Assembly (NCBI GenBank): GCA_036655715.1
Contig: JAVVPO010000094.1
Coordinates: 1 to 8,466, forward strand
Source of the DNA: JAVVPO01 sp036655715
GTDB lineage: Bacteria; Bacillota; Clostridia; Lachnospirales; Cellulosilyticaceae
Length of the DNA: 8,466 nt
Direction: 5' to 3'
Under the pieces are notes generated by a model that was not told where the DNA came from, did no database searches, and was given only the letters and a program-made list of their open reading frames with translations. Below are positions 1-7,247 of the stretch, one piece after another. Each line of letters begins with the position of its first letter. Within the stretch, counting starts at the first letter, position 1. The translations under genes were made by a program, and so were the position numbers.

Positions 1-872
1 TCTAAACTATCTACAAGCTCTTTAATTGCTTGCTTATCAAAATCATATTTATTGTTGCAGAAGTGGCATACAATCTCAAGACTTTCCTCTTCATCTTCTG
101 CTATTTCTGTAAGTTCTTTGCTACCAAGGCTGATAAGTCCTCTTTCCATACGCTCACGAGAACAATCGCACTTAAATGCTACGTCTGTTTTTTGCATGAA
201 GTCCACCTCACCAAGTAACATTTCAATGACTTCTTCTACAGTTTTACCTTCTTCTAAGTAAGCTGTAAGAGATGTGAATTCTGCTAACTTGTTTTCAAGT
301 TCTGTAATGGCTTCATCTTGTGCACCTGGTAATACTTGAATGATAATTCCACCAGCTTGTTTAATAGAGTAATCTACATCTACAAGTACGCCTAAGACAA
401 CTACTGAGTTTGTTTGCTCTGAAGTTGCAAAGTAATAAGTAAGGTCTTCTGCAATTTCTCCGGAAAGCATGGCTGTTTGACCAATGTAGGGTTCTTTAAG
501 TCCGATATCTTTCATAATAGTCATAACCGCGTTACCAATAGCATTTCTTACATCTAACTTACCTTGTGCATTATTTGGGATATCTACCACTGAGTTATAA
601 GGATATCCTTTTACATTACCCATAGCATCTGCTTCTACAATAATTCCTCCGATAGGTCCATCACCTTTAATAGAGATACTTACTCTATCACTCGGGCTTT
701 TGCACATATTCCCCATCATCGCTGCGCCAGTCATAGTGCGACCTAAGGCAGCAGATACTACTGGTGATGTCCCATGGCTTTTTACTGCTTCATTAACTGA
801 CTCCGTTGTATTTGCTCCGAAAAATCTAAAGCTTTTTGTACTATCTATTCCTCTTACGATATAATCTGCCAT
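1..872 (-). CDS. hslO: Hsp33 redox-regulated chaperone HslO (3' end cut by window)
   Basis: This is the cytoplasmic holdase chaperone Hsp33, which is switched on by oxidation and unfolding stress. The translation begins MADYIVRGIDSTKSFRFFG and carries the family's N-terminal fold, with the GRTMTGAAMMG stretch and a KGDGPIGGI motif near residue 70. The C-terminal zinc redox switch is intact: C235-x-C237 (CDC) and C269-x-x-C272 (CHFC). In the reduced protein these four cysteines bind zinc, and their oxidation activates the chaperone. No stop is reached: 290 codons are present and the frame leaves the window after ...ELVDSL, so by family length only a few residues are missing. The ATG at 870-872 is preceded by GAGAGGG at suitable spacing. 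The gene lies about 100 bp downstream of the methyltransferase on the same strand with no terminator-like hairpin between them, so co-transcription is likely. I found no convincing promoter in that gap. Confidence 0.95.
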   Translation of the reverse strand, partial: MADYIVRGIDSTKSFRFFGANTTESVNEAVKSHGTSPVVSAALGRTMTGAAMMGNMCKSPSDRVSISIKGDGPIGGIIVEADAMGNVKGYPYNSVVDIPNNAQGKLDVRNAIGNAVMTIMKDIGLKEPYIGQTAMLSGEIAEDLTYYFATSEQTNSVVVLGVLVDVDYSIKQAGGIIIQVLPGAQDEAITELENKLAEFTSLTAYLEEGKTVEEVIEMLLGEVDFMQKTDVAFKCDCSRERMERGLISLGSKELTEIAEDEEESLEIVCHFCNNKYDFDKQAIKELVDSL

Positions 873-971
873 ATTATTCCCTCTCTTTTCCAAGTTATAC
901 ACATCTAGTTAGGTTCTATATGATATTGTCCACATTTTACCCAATATTTCATTTATTCTGTTTATAACTTT

Positions 972-1742
972 TTAACTGTAAATTTTATTTGATGTAGCTT
1001 TTTCTCTTGCTACAAAAGTAGCTCTAATGGTCTCATCATGATAATTTGCTTCGGTGTAGTCATCATATACACCGATTAGTTCCATGCCAGCTTCTGCTAA
1101 AAGACTTTTAATCTTTTCTATCTGATAAGCTCTTTCATAATGCATTTCTTCTGTACGTGTATACCTACCATCTTCATCTCGAATAAAGAAACTCACACTA
1201 AATTCATTGATTTCTTCTTCTTCATCATAATAGTTTTCCCAAATATACGCAGCTTCTTCGCTTTGCTCTGCAAATACTTGCTGACCTAATACTTCTTTAT
1301 ACTTATAAGGTGTATTAATATCAAAGATAAATACGCCATCTTTTTCTAAATAGTTGTTTACCCATCTAAAAGTAGCTAGTACATCCTCTTCTTCTAATAC
1401 ATAATTCAAACTATCACAAGCACTATAGATTACATCTACTGTACCATAAAGTTCAAATTCACTCATATCTTGACAAAGATAAAGAATATCTAGTTCCTTA
1501 TCCATAGCGTTTTCTCTAGCTACCATAAGCATTTCTTCTGAGTTGTCTATACCTATCACTTGAATGCCTTCTTTGGCAAATATCTCACACATTTTACCTG
1601 TTCCACAACCTAAGTCACAGATAATTTTAGGTTCGACACCTTGCTTTTTTACTGTATCTTTTATAAATTGTACCCACTTATCATAAGGCGTATCCCCCAT
1701 GAAAGTATCATACACTCTTGCAAACTCATTATACATATCCAT
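972..1742 (-). CDS. class I SAM-dependent methyltransferase, YqeM-like
   Basis: This is a soluble Rossmann-fold methyltransferase of 256 residues that uses S-adenosylmethionine; its substrate cannot be read from sequence. The N-terminus (MYNEFARVYDTFM, PYDKW) matches the YqeM-type family. Motif I is DLGCGTG at residues 43-49. The acidic residue after strand 2, expected to bind the ribose, is D66 in IGIDNS. The motif II region is VDVIYSACDSLNY at about 102-114, and a DINTPYKY segment follows near 141-148. The C-terminal half is rich in acidic residues and aromatics, as in relatives that insert a small substrate-binding lid. I chose the ATG at 1740-1742 because AGAGGTG (1749-1755) sits six bases upstream; an in-frame GTG at 1749-1751 lies inside that ribosome site and would add three residues. 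It is probably the first gene of a two-gene unit with hslO. Confidence 0.85.
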   Translation of the reverse strand: MDMYNEFARVYDTFMGDTPYDKWVQFIKDTVKKQGVEPKIICDLGCGTGKMCEIFAKEGIQVIGIDNSEEMLMVARENAMDKELDILYLCQDMSEFELYGTVDVIYSACDSLNYVLEEEDVLATFRWVNNYLEKDGVFIFDINTPYKYKEVLGQQVFAEQSEEAAYIWENYYDEEEEINEFSVSFFIRDEDGRYTRTEEMHYERAYQIEKIKSLLAEAGMELIGVYDDYTEANYHDETIRATFVAREKATSNKIYS

Positions 1743-1748
1743 CTTATT

Positions 1749-1755
1749 CACCTCT
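1749..1755 (-). promoter_or_regulatory. ribosome binding site deciding the methyltransferase start
   Basis: AGAGGTG lies six bases (AATAAG) before the ATG at 1740-1742. The in-frame GTG at 1749-1751 is part of this site and has no ribosome site of its own, so the ATG is preferred. Confidence 0.6.
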
Positions 1756-1793
1756 TTAAGGGATGTCTTCTTTTGTTATCTTCTACCTATACG

Positions 1794-1822
1794 ATTTTAC
1801 AACACCATTGATTAACTTGCAA
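1794..1822 (-). promoter_or_regulatory. sigma-A-like promoter for the methyltransferase-hslO unit
   Basis: On the minus strand a -35 box TTGCAA (1817-1822) is followed by a 17-base spacer and a -10 box TAAAAT (1794-1799). This matches four of six and five of six consensus positions at ideal spacing. A start about seven bases downstream would give a leader of roughly 45 bases ending in the ribosome site at 1749-1755. It lies in the 164-bp gap between the divergent methyltransferase and yjeM genes. Assigned by eye only. Confidence 0.5.
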
Positions 1823-1906
1823 ATGGAAATTAAAGAATGAATTTTAATTTTTGGTGCATCCTATTATTAATTGTTAGTTTGAATTTGATTGATATGGAGG
1901 CTAAAT

Positions 1907-3403
1907 ATGTCTAACAATACTTCTAAAAAATTAACTTTGTTTTCCTTAGTACTTATGATTTTCACCTCGGTGTATGGCTTTGCTAATATGCCCCGTGCTT
2001 TCCTTCTTATGGGATATGCGGCTATACCTTGGTATATTTTTGGGGCTCTTGCATTCTTCTTACCTTATGCCTTTATGATGGCAGAGTACGGAGCAGCCTT
2101 TAAAAATGAAAAAGGTGGTATTTTTTCTTGGATGGAACATTCAGTAGGCCCTAAATATGCCTTTGTTGGTACTTTTATGTGGTATGCTTCTTACCTTGTT
2201 TGGCAGGTAAATGTTGCTTCTTCTATTTGGGTTCCTCTTTCTAATGCTATATTCGGAAAAGATGTGACTCACGAACTTGTTTTCTTCGGCTTTAAAGGCC
2301 CTCAAGTTTTAGGTCTTCTAGCTATTGGCTGGATTATTTTAGTAACTTTCATAGCAACCCGTGGTTTAGATAAAATCAAAAAAGTAACTTCTTTGGGCGG
2401 CTTAGCTATTAGTGCTCTTAATATTATTTTATTTGTCGGCGGTATCGCTATCCTTTATCTTAATAATAATCAGTTAGCACAGCCTATTACAGATATAGTT
2501 GCTTCTTTTACTGTTTCACCTAACCCTCAGTATCACTCTACACTTTCCACTATTTCTTTCCTTACCTTTGCAATCTTTGCTTATGGTGGTATTGAAGCTG
2601 TAGGCGGACTTGTAGACCAAACAGAAAATGCGCAAAAAACTTTCCCTAAAGGGGTTGCCATTTCTGCTGTTGTTATCTCTATCGGTTATGCACTAGGCAT
2701 CTTTATGATAGGTATCTTCACCAACTGGGAAGCTATCTTAGCCGTTCCTGGTGTCAACAGAGCCAATGTTACCTATGTTGTTATGCAAAACTTTGGGTAT
2801 GTTATAGCTTCTCTTTTAGGTGCTCCTAATGATTTAGCTTTAACAATAGGCATCTGGTCTGCAAGATTTGTAGGTCTTTCTATGTTCTTAGCTTTATCTG
2901 GAGCTTTCTTCACCTTGATTTATGCACCACTTAAACAGCTTATAGAAGGAACACCAAGTGGACTTTGGCCAGAAAAATTCAGTAAACTTGAAAAGGGTAT
3001 GCCTGCTTATGCCATGAAAATTCAAGCTATCATTGTTATCATTTTCATTGCGCTTGTAGCATTTGGTGGGCAAAGCGCCTCTGCTTTCTTTGATAAACTT
3101 ATTACCATGACTAATGTAGCTATGACTATTCCTTATATGTTCTTAGCTGCTGCCTTTCCTTTCTTTAAAAAGAAAAAAGAAATTCAAAAACCTTTTGAAG
3201 TTTATAAAAGTTATACAGTTGCCTTATTTGCATCTGTTATCGTAACTGCAGTAGTTGGCTTTGCCAATGTCTTTTCTATCATTGAGCCTGCTATTATACA
3301 AGGTAATATCGTAGATACCCTCTTAGCAGGTGGTGGTCCATTACTCTTTGTTATTATCGCATTGCTACTTTATAGCCGCTATGAGCGTAATTGCAAAAAT
3401 TAA
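1907..3403 (+). CDS. yjeM: YjeM-like amino-acid permease, APC superfamily
   Basis: This is an integral membrane transporter of 498 residues with about twelve hydrophobic helices, in the glutamate/GABA antiporter-like branch of the APC superfamily. It resembles E. coli YjeM along its whole length. The matching stretches include the N-terminal LVLMIFTSVYGFANMPRAF, the KGGIFSWMEHSVGPKYAFVGT loop (about 69-89), ATRGLDKI (about 150-157), FAYGGIEAVGGLVDQTE (about 224-240), LSMFLALSGAFFTL (about 324-337) and the C-terminal FANVFSIIEP. YjeM substrates are not firmly established, so amino-acid exchange is inferred from the family. The ATG at 1907 follows TGGAGG with a six-base spacer; an in-frame TTG at 1889 has no ribosome site. 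A -10-like TATTAT lies at 1862-1867 without a good -35 box. The gene stands alone, divergent from the methyltransferase and convergent with mglC, so nothing in the layout ties it to galactose uptake. Confidence 0.88.
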   Translation: MSNNTSKKLTLFSLVLMIFTSVYGFANMPRAFLLMGYAAIPWYIFGALAFFLPYAFMMAEYGAAFKNEKGGIFSWMEHSVGPKYAFVGTFMWYASYLVWQVNVASSIWVPLSNAIFGKDVTHELVFFGFKGPQVLGLLAIGWIILVTFIATRGLDKIKKVTSLGGLAISALNIILFVGGIAILYLNNNQLAQPITDIVASFTVSPNPQYHSTLSTISFLTFAIFAYGGIEAVGGLVDQTENAQKTFPKGVAISAVVISIGYALGIFMIGIFTNWEAILAVPGVNRANVTYVVMQNFGYVIASLLGAPNDLALTIGIWSARFVGLSMFLALSGAFFTLIYAPLKQLIEGTPSGLWPEKFSKLEKGMPAYAMKIQAIIVIIFIALVAFGGQSASAFFDKLITMTNVAMTIPYMFLAAAFPFFKKKKEIQKPFEVYKSYTVALFASVIVTAVVGFANVFSIIEPAIIQGNIVDTLLAGGGPLLFVIIALLLYSRYERNCKN

Positions 3404-3404
3404 T

Positions 3405-3458
3405 AAGGAGCTATCTCTCTAGCCTTATAACCTAGAGAAATAGCTCCTTTTATTTTTT
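3405..3458. terminator. bidirectional rho-independent terminator between yjeM and mglC
   Basis: An 18-bp stem (3405-3422 paired with 3432-3449) encloses a 9-base loop. On the plus strand it starts one base after the yjeM stop and is followed by a T-rich tract ending at 3458. On the minus strand it starts 14 bases after the mglC stop and is followed by ATTAATTTTTG, which lies over the end of yjeM. The one imperfect position (3415 against 3439) is a C-A mismatch in the plus-strand RNA but a G-U wobble in the minus-strand RNA, so the hairpin forms slightly better for the mgl transcript. Confidence 0.88.
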
Positions 3459-3463
3459 GCTTA

Positions 3464-4492
3464 TTATTTTTTCTTTATGTATTTTCTTGCATCAATAGCA
3501 ACTGCGATGATGATAATAAGACCTTTAATGATATATTGAATATAAGGGCTAACATTTACATAAGCAAGACCATAGTTGATAATTTGGAATACGAATACCC
3601 CTGTTACAACACCCGCTACTGATCCAACCCCACCACTAAAGGATACCCCACCAACAACACAAGCTGCAATGGCATCTAATTCATATCCAAATCCTATATT
3701 ATTTGTGGCACTACCTGTACGAGCTACTTCAAGTGATCCTGCAAATCCATAAAGGATACCTGATAATAATGAAATAAGAATAATTGTTTTTGCTGTGCTT
3801 ACTCCTGATACCGCTGCAGCTTCTGGGTTTCCACCTACTGCAAACATATTTTTACCAAGTCTTGTTTTGTTCCATATAAACCATACTATACCGGTAACCA
3901 AAATAGCATAGATGACCAGATACGGTATTGCTATAGGCCCCACTTGCAATGAACCTTGAGCAAAGTTAGTAAATCTTGGATCTAATCCCGCTATTGGAGA
4001 TGCACCTACTGCTTCATAATATAAAGAAGCTACTCCGTAGAGAATAAGCTGCATACCCAAGGTCGCTATAAATGGTGTTACCTTAAGTTTGGCAATAACT
4101 ACACCATTAATCGTAGCTGCTATACTTGTTAATACCATAGCAAGTAAGATAGGTGCAATAATCGGTAAAGCTGGCATATCAGCAAAAATTCTTCTACTAT
4201 AATCTGGTGATTGCAGTAGTGAAGCTGATACTACCGCAGCAAGACCAACCATACGACAAACTGAAAGGTCTGTTCCAGCAAGAACCAAGAGCCCCGCTAC
4301 TCCTAGTGCAAGGATTACACGCGTAGAAGCTTGTGTAACAATAAATTTAAAGTTCATCATCGATAAAAATGAACTATCCATCGCTATAATCACTGCAATT
4401 AATATAAGAAGTACTATATAAATTGCATTATTTAATAAAAGGTCTATGACTCTTTTTTTATCCCATTTTTTTCCTAAAGTTTCACTGTTCAT
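3464..4492 (-). CDS. mglC: galactose/methyl-galactoside ABC importer, permease MglC
   Basis: This is the membrane-spanning subunit, presumably a homodimer, of the galactose importer. It has 342 residues against 336 in E. coli, with about ten hydrophobic segments from residue 22 onward. Strongly MglC-specific stretches are visible: VGASPIAGLDPRF (about 162-174), WNKTRLGKNMFAVGGNPEAAAVSGV (about 207-231, including the cytoplasmic coupling loop to MglA), GSATNNIGF (about 260-268), ELDAIAACVVGGVSFSGGVG (271-290) and the C-terminal NVSPYIQYIIKGLIIIIAVAID. One oddity is Cys79 in TDLSVCR, where this permease family normally has Gly (DLSxG). The ATG at 4490-4492 follows a strong AGGAGGAG site inside the 12-base gap after the mglA stop, so translation is tightly linked to mglA. 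It is the last gene of the operon, followed by the hairpin at 3405-3449. Confidence 0.95.
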   Translation of the reverse strand: MNSETLGKKWDKKRVIDLLLNNAIYIVLLILIAVIIAMDSSFLSMMNFKFIVTQASTRVILALGVAGLLVLAGTDLSVCRMVGLAAVVSASLLQSPDYSRRIFADMPALPIIAPILLAMVLTSIAATINGVVIAKLKVTPFIATLGMQLILYGVASLYYEAVGASPIAGLDPRFTNFAQGSLQVGPIAIPYLVIYAILVTGIVWFIWNKTRLGKNMFAVGGNPEAAAVSGVSTAKTIILISLLSGILYGFAGSLEVARTGSATNNIGFGYELDAIAACVVGGVSFSGGVGSVAGVVTGVFVFQIINYGLAYVNVSPYIQYIIKGLIIIIAVAIDARKYIKKK

Positions 4493-4504
4493 GATTCTCC
4501 TCCT

Positions 4505-6010
4505 TTATAGATACTTGGCTGCAAGCCTTAGAATCTCTTCTTGATTAGTATTTTTAGCCTCAACTACACCTGCCACTCTGCCATTACTCATAACCAATAT
4601 TCTATCTGCTATGCCTAATAGTTCTGACATTTCGGAGGAAATCATAATAATGCCTTTATCTTTCTTTGCAAGGTCTATAATGAGTTGATAAATTTCATAC
4701 TTTGCACCAACATCTATCCCTCTTGTAGGTTCATCCATCATGAGGATTTCTGGCTCTGTAAGTAACCACCTTCCCAAAATAACCTTTTGCTGATTTCCTC
4801 CTGAGAGTGATCTAATCAATTCTCTTTGAGAAGGAGTTTTTACTTTCATACTTTCAATAACCCACTGGGTATCCTCAGCTATCTTTTTATTGTTGAGTAC
4901 ACCTAATTTATTAGTATAATTCCCTATATTAGCAAGCATGGCATTAAATCTAATATTTAATACCGAAAATATCCCTGTTTCTCTTCTATCTTCTGTAAGT
5001 AATGCAAATCCATTCGCAATAGCTTCCTGACTATGCTTGTTCTGAATAGAAGTCCCATGCAATATGAGTTCTCCTTGTTCCTTCTTCCTGATTCCAAATA
5101 TGGTTTCTACTAGCTCTGTTCGCTTAGATCCCATAAGCCCTGCAACACCTAATATTTCCCCTTTTCGAAGTTCAAAAGATGCATCTACTACGGATGGCTG
5201 ATAGGTTGCAGTTAAGTTTTTCACCTCTAAGATAATGTCTTTGGGTACATTATCTTTAGGTGGGAAACGATGTCCTAAATCTCTTCCTACCATAAGGCTA
5301 ATAATCTTATCTGTTGTTAGATCAGATGCGGGATGGGTAGCTACCCATTTCCCATCTCGCATAATAGTTACCTCGTCACAAATGCTAAGAATTTCTTCCA
5401 TTTTATGAGAGATATAAACAATCCCACAACCTTTATCCTTGAGTTGATTAATAATCCTAAAAAGGTGATCTACTTCTTTTTCTGTAAGAGATGAAGTCGG
5501 TTCATCCATTACAATGATTTTAGCATCATAAGAAACTGCCTTTGCAATTTCTATCATTTGGCCTTGTGATACAGAGAGATCTTGTACTTTTGCTTTTGGA
5601 TCAATCTCCATAGCTAAATCTTCAAAAATGGCTTGAGTATCCTTATACATTTTTTTCTCATCAACAACTAGCCCCTTCATAGGGTATCTACCAAGCCAAA
5701 TGTTATCCATAACTCTTGTTTGTCTTACTTGATTAAGTTCTTGATGTACCATAGATACGCCGCACTCTAGTGCTTGTTTTGGATTCTTAAAATTTATTTT
5801 TTCCCCATTAAAATAAATTTCTCCTGAATCTTCTATGTACATTCCAAAAAGACATTTCATAAGTGTTGATTTACCAGCTCCATTTTCACCCATTAGGGCG
5901 TGAACTGATCCAGCTTTTAGCTTAAGCCCAGCATCGTCTAGTGCCTTAACGCCTGGAAACTCTTTGCAAATATTATTCATCTCTAGTAAATATTCGGTAG
6001 TATTTACCAA
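4505..6010 (-). CDS. mglA: galactose/methyl-galactoside ABC importer, ATPase MglA
   Basis: This is the cytoplasmic ATPase that powers galactose uptake: two ABC domains fused in one chain of 501 residues (E. coli about 506). Domain 1 is complete: Walker A GENGAGKS (41-48), Q-loop Q90 in VHQEL, signature LSVSQGQ (145-151), Walker B IIVMDEP (165-171) and switch His202 in YISHK. Domain 2 has the degenerate P-loop normal for sugar importers of this class (GLMGSKRT, 291-298, no GKS), a canonical LSGGNQQ signature (402-408), Walker B LMMDEP (423-428) and Glu460 in ISSEM instead of the switch histidine. One catalytic site is therefore expected. I chose TTG at 6008-6010 because AGAGGTG (6017-6023) lies six bases ahead of it. 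The in-frame GTG at 6017-6019 would add three residues but is part of that ribosome site. It lies between mglB and mglC in one transcript. Confidence 0.95.
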   Translation of the reverse strand: MVNTTEYLLEMNNICKEFPGVKALDDAGLKLKAGSVHALMGENGAGKSTLMKCLFGMYIEDSGEIYFNGEKINFKNPKQALECGVSMVHQELNQVRQTRVMDNIWLGRYPMKGLVVDEKKMYKDTQAIFEDLAMEIDPKAKVQDLSVSQGQMIEIAKAVSYDAKIIVMDEPTSSLTEKEVDHLFRIINQLKDKGCGIVYISHKMEEILSICDEVTIMRDGKWVATHPASDLTTDKIISLMVGRDLGHRFPPKDNVPKDIILEVKNLTATYQPSVVDASFELRKGEILGVAGLMGSKRTELVETIFGIRKKEQGELILHGTSIQNKHSQEAIANGFALLTEDRRETGIFSVLNIRFNAMLANIGNYTNKLGVLNNKKIAEDTQWVIESMKVKTPSQRELIRSLSGGNQQKVILGRWLLTEPEILMMDEPTRGIDVGAKYEIYQLIIDLAKKDKGIIMISSEMSELLGIADRILVMSNGRVAGVVEAKNTNQEEILRLAAKYL

Positions 6011-6016
6011 TGTCTT

Positions 6017-6023
6017 CACCTCT
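6017..6023 (-). promoter_or_regulatory. ribosome binding site favouring a TTG start for mglA
   Basis: AGAGGTG is followed by AAGACA and then TTG at 6008-6010. It shares the motif and six-base spacing of the methyltransferase site at 1749-1755. The GTG inside it (6017-6019) has no upstream purine-rich site at usable distance. The weak start codon could hold MglA below MglB in amount. Confidence 0.5.
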
Positions 6024-6033
6024 TAACATTAGT

Positions 6034-7143
6034 CTATTTTATTCCATATGCCTCTTCTGCTACACCGATATTATCTTTTGTGATAGCTACATAAGGTACA
6101 CGAACAGCTTTTGTTTCATCTAACTGCCAGCTAGTTCCATCTAATACATCTTTGCCGAGTGCTGCATTAACAGCTAACTGAAGTGTTGCAGTTCCTTGGT
6201 TTAATGGGTCATTAAGTACTGTACCAAGCATCATATCTTGTTTGATAAGTTCAAGTGCTTCTGGAATCGCATCAACACCTACTACAGGCATGTATTTCTC
6301 TCCTGTGAAGTATCCCTGTGCTTTTAACGCTTCGATTGCACCAAGTGCCATACCATCATTATTACAAACAACCATTTCTATCTTATCACCATGAGCTGCA
6401 AGCCATGTTTCCATAAGTTCTTTACCTTTTGATGCATCCCACATACCCGTTTGTTTAGCAAGTTCTTCTGTTGCAATGCCAGCAGCTTCTATAGTTGCTA
6501 TAGATTCTTTTGTTCTAGCTTCTGCATCTGGATGTCCTGGCTCTCCCATAAGCATAACGTATTGCATTTTTCCATCGCCATTTTTATCCCAATCAGCATT
6601 TGCTTTCCATGCATCTGTAATAAGTTCTCCTTGGATAATACCTGATTCTGCTGAAGTTGTTCCAACATACCATGATAAGTCATAAGGTACTTTATCTGTT
6701 CCTTCTGGATATTCTTTATTGAAGAAGATAACTGGGATTCCAGCCGCTTTTGCTTTTTCAGCGATAGCTGGTGCTGCACCTGGATCGACTAAGTTGATAG
6801 CTAGCGCATTAACACCTTTAGCAATCATAGTATCTACTTGGTCATTTTGTTTTGCTTGGTCATTTTGTGAGTCATTCATAATAACTTCAGCTTTACCTTC
6901 TGCGGCTTTCTCAATAGCTCCCCTTGTGTAAGTCATAAAGTTATCATCATACTTGTAAATAGTTACCCCGATAAGTGGTAATTTATCAGCTTTAGCTTCT
7001 TCTTTAGGCGCTTCTTCTTTAGGCACTTCTGTTTTTGCTGCTTCTTTCTCTGGTGCTGGTGTAGCTGCTGGCTCATTACTTGAACAAGCTGTAAGCCCCA
7101 TTACCATTACCCCTGCTAAAAACATAGTAAATAATTTTCTCAT
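6034..7143 (-). CDS. mglB: galactose/glucose-binding lipoprotein MglB
   Basis: This is the extracellular receptor of the importer, anchored as a lipoprotein. A short signal peptide ends in lipobox LTAC (Cys20), followed by an Ala/Pro/Glu/Lys-rich tether to about residue 54 and then a periplasmic-binding-protein fold. By alignment to E. coli MglB, all known sugar contacts are present: D67, F69, N118, H204, D206, R210, W235, N262, D291 and N311. The calcium loop is also kept (D186, N188, D190, Q194, plus E256). E. coli MglB is secreted to the periplasm; a lipoprotein form is usual in Gram-positives. The ATG at 7141-7143 follows AGGAGG eight bases away. The stop lies 14-23 bases before mglA with no hairpin between them. 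Isoleucine codons I checked here are ATT or ATC, as expected for an abundant protein. Confidence 0.95.
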   Translation of the reverse strand: MRKLFTMFLAGVMVMGLTACSSNEPAATPAPEKEAAKTEVPKEEAPKEEAKADKLPLIGVTIYKYDDNFMTYTRGAIEKAAEGKAEVIMNDSQNDQAKQNDQVDTMIAKGVNALAINLVDPGAAPAIAEKAKAAGIPVIFFNKEYPEGTDKVPYDLSWYVGTTSAESGIIQGELITDAWKANADWDKNGDGKMQYVMLMGEPGHPDAEARTKESIATIEAAGIATEELAKQTGMWDASKGKELMETWLAAHGDKIEMVVCNNDGMALGAIEALKAQGYFTGEKYMPVVGVDAIPEALELIKQDMMLGTVLNDPLNQGTATLQLAVNAALGKDVLDGTSWQLDETKAVRVPYVAITKDNIGVAEEAYGIK

Positions 7144-7182
7144 AAAATAACCCTCCTAAATGATATGTTTTGATCTAACTCT

Positions 7183-7215
7183 AGTTTATATGAAACTTAC
7201 CCTATATTTAATAGG
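7183..7215. repeat. two adjacent 15-bp inverted repeats in the mglB leader region
   Basis: AGTTT-5-AAACT (7183-7197) and CCTAT-5-ATAGG (7201-7215) are two perfect 5-bp-arm palindromes with equal 5-base centres, separated by three bases. They lie 40-72 bases upstream of the mglB start. They could be operator half-sites or simply chance in AT-rich DNA. Confidence 0.25.
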
Positions 7216-7247
7216 TTTTTTTATTAACTTTATATAGTTTTTACACA

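Noticed and set aside
30..261. Two overlapping plus-strand open frames at the left edge
   Set aside because: They lie opposite the C-terminal half of hslO, including its zinc-binding cysteines, have no ribosome site, and encode low-complexity peptides.
873..971. Possible separate promoter for hslO
   Set aside because: The best candidates (TTGGGT with TATAGA at 18 bases, or TATAAC without a -35 box) match consensus poorly, so I did not list one.
4505..6010. Loss of Walker A lysine in the second ATPase domain of MglA taken as damage
   Set aside because: A degenerate second P-loop is normal in MglA, RbsA and XylG-type fused sugar ATPases.
6451..6931. Several short open frames on both strands within mglB
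   Set aside because: All overlap the well-conserved mglB reading frame, lack ribosome sites, and arise from its alanine-rich codons.
7201..7222. CCTAT-ATAGG hairpin followed by seven T on the plus strand, resembling a terminator
   Set aside because: The stem is only five pairs and no plus-strand gene ends nearby, so a terminator role is unsupported.
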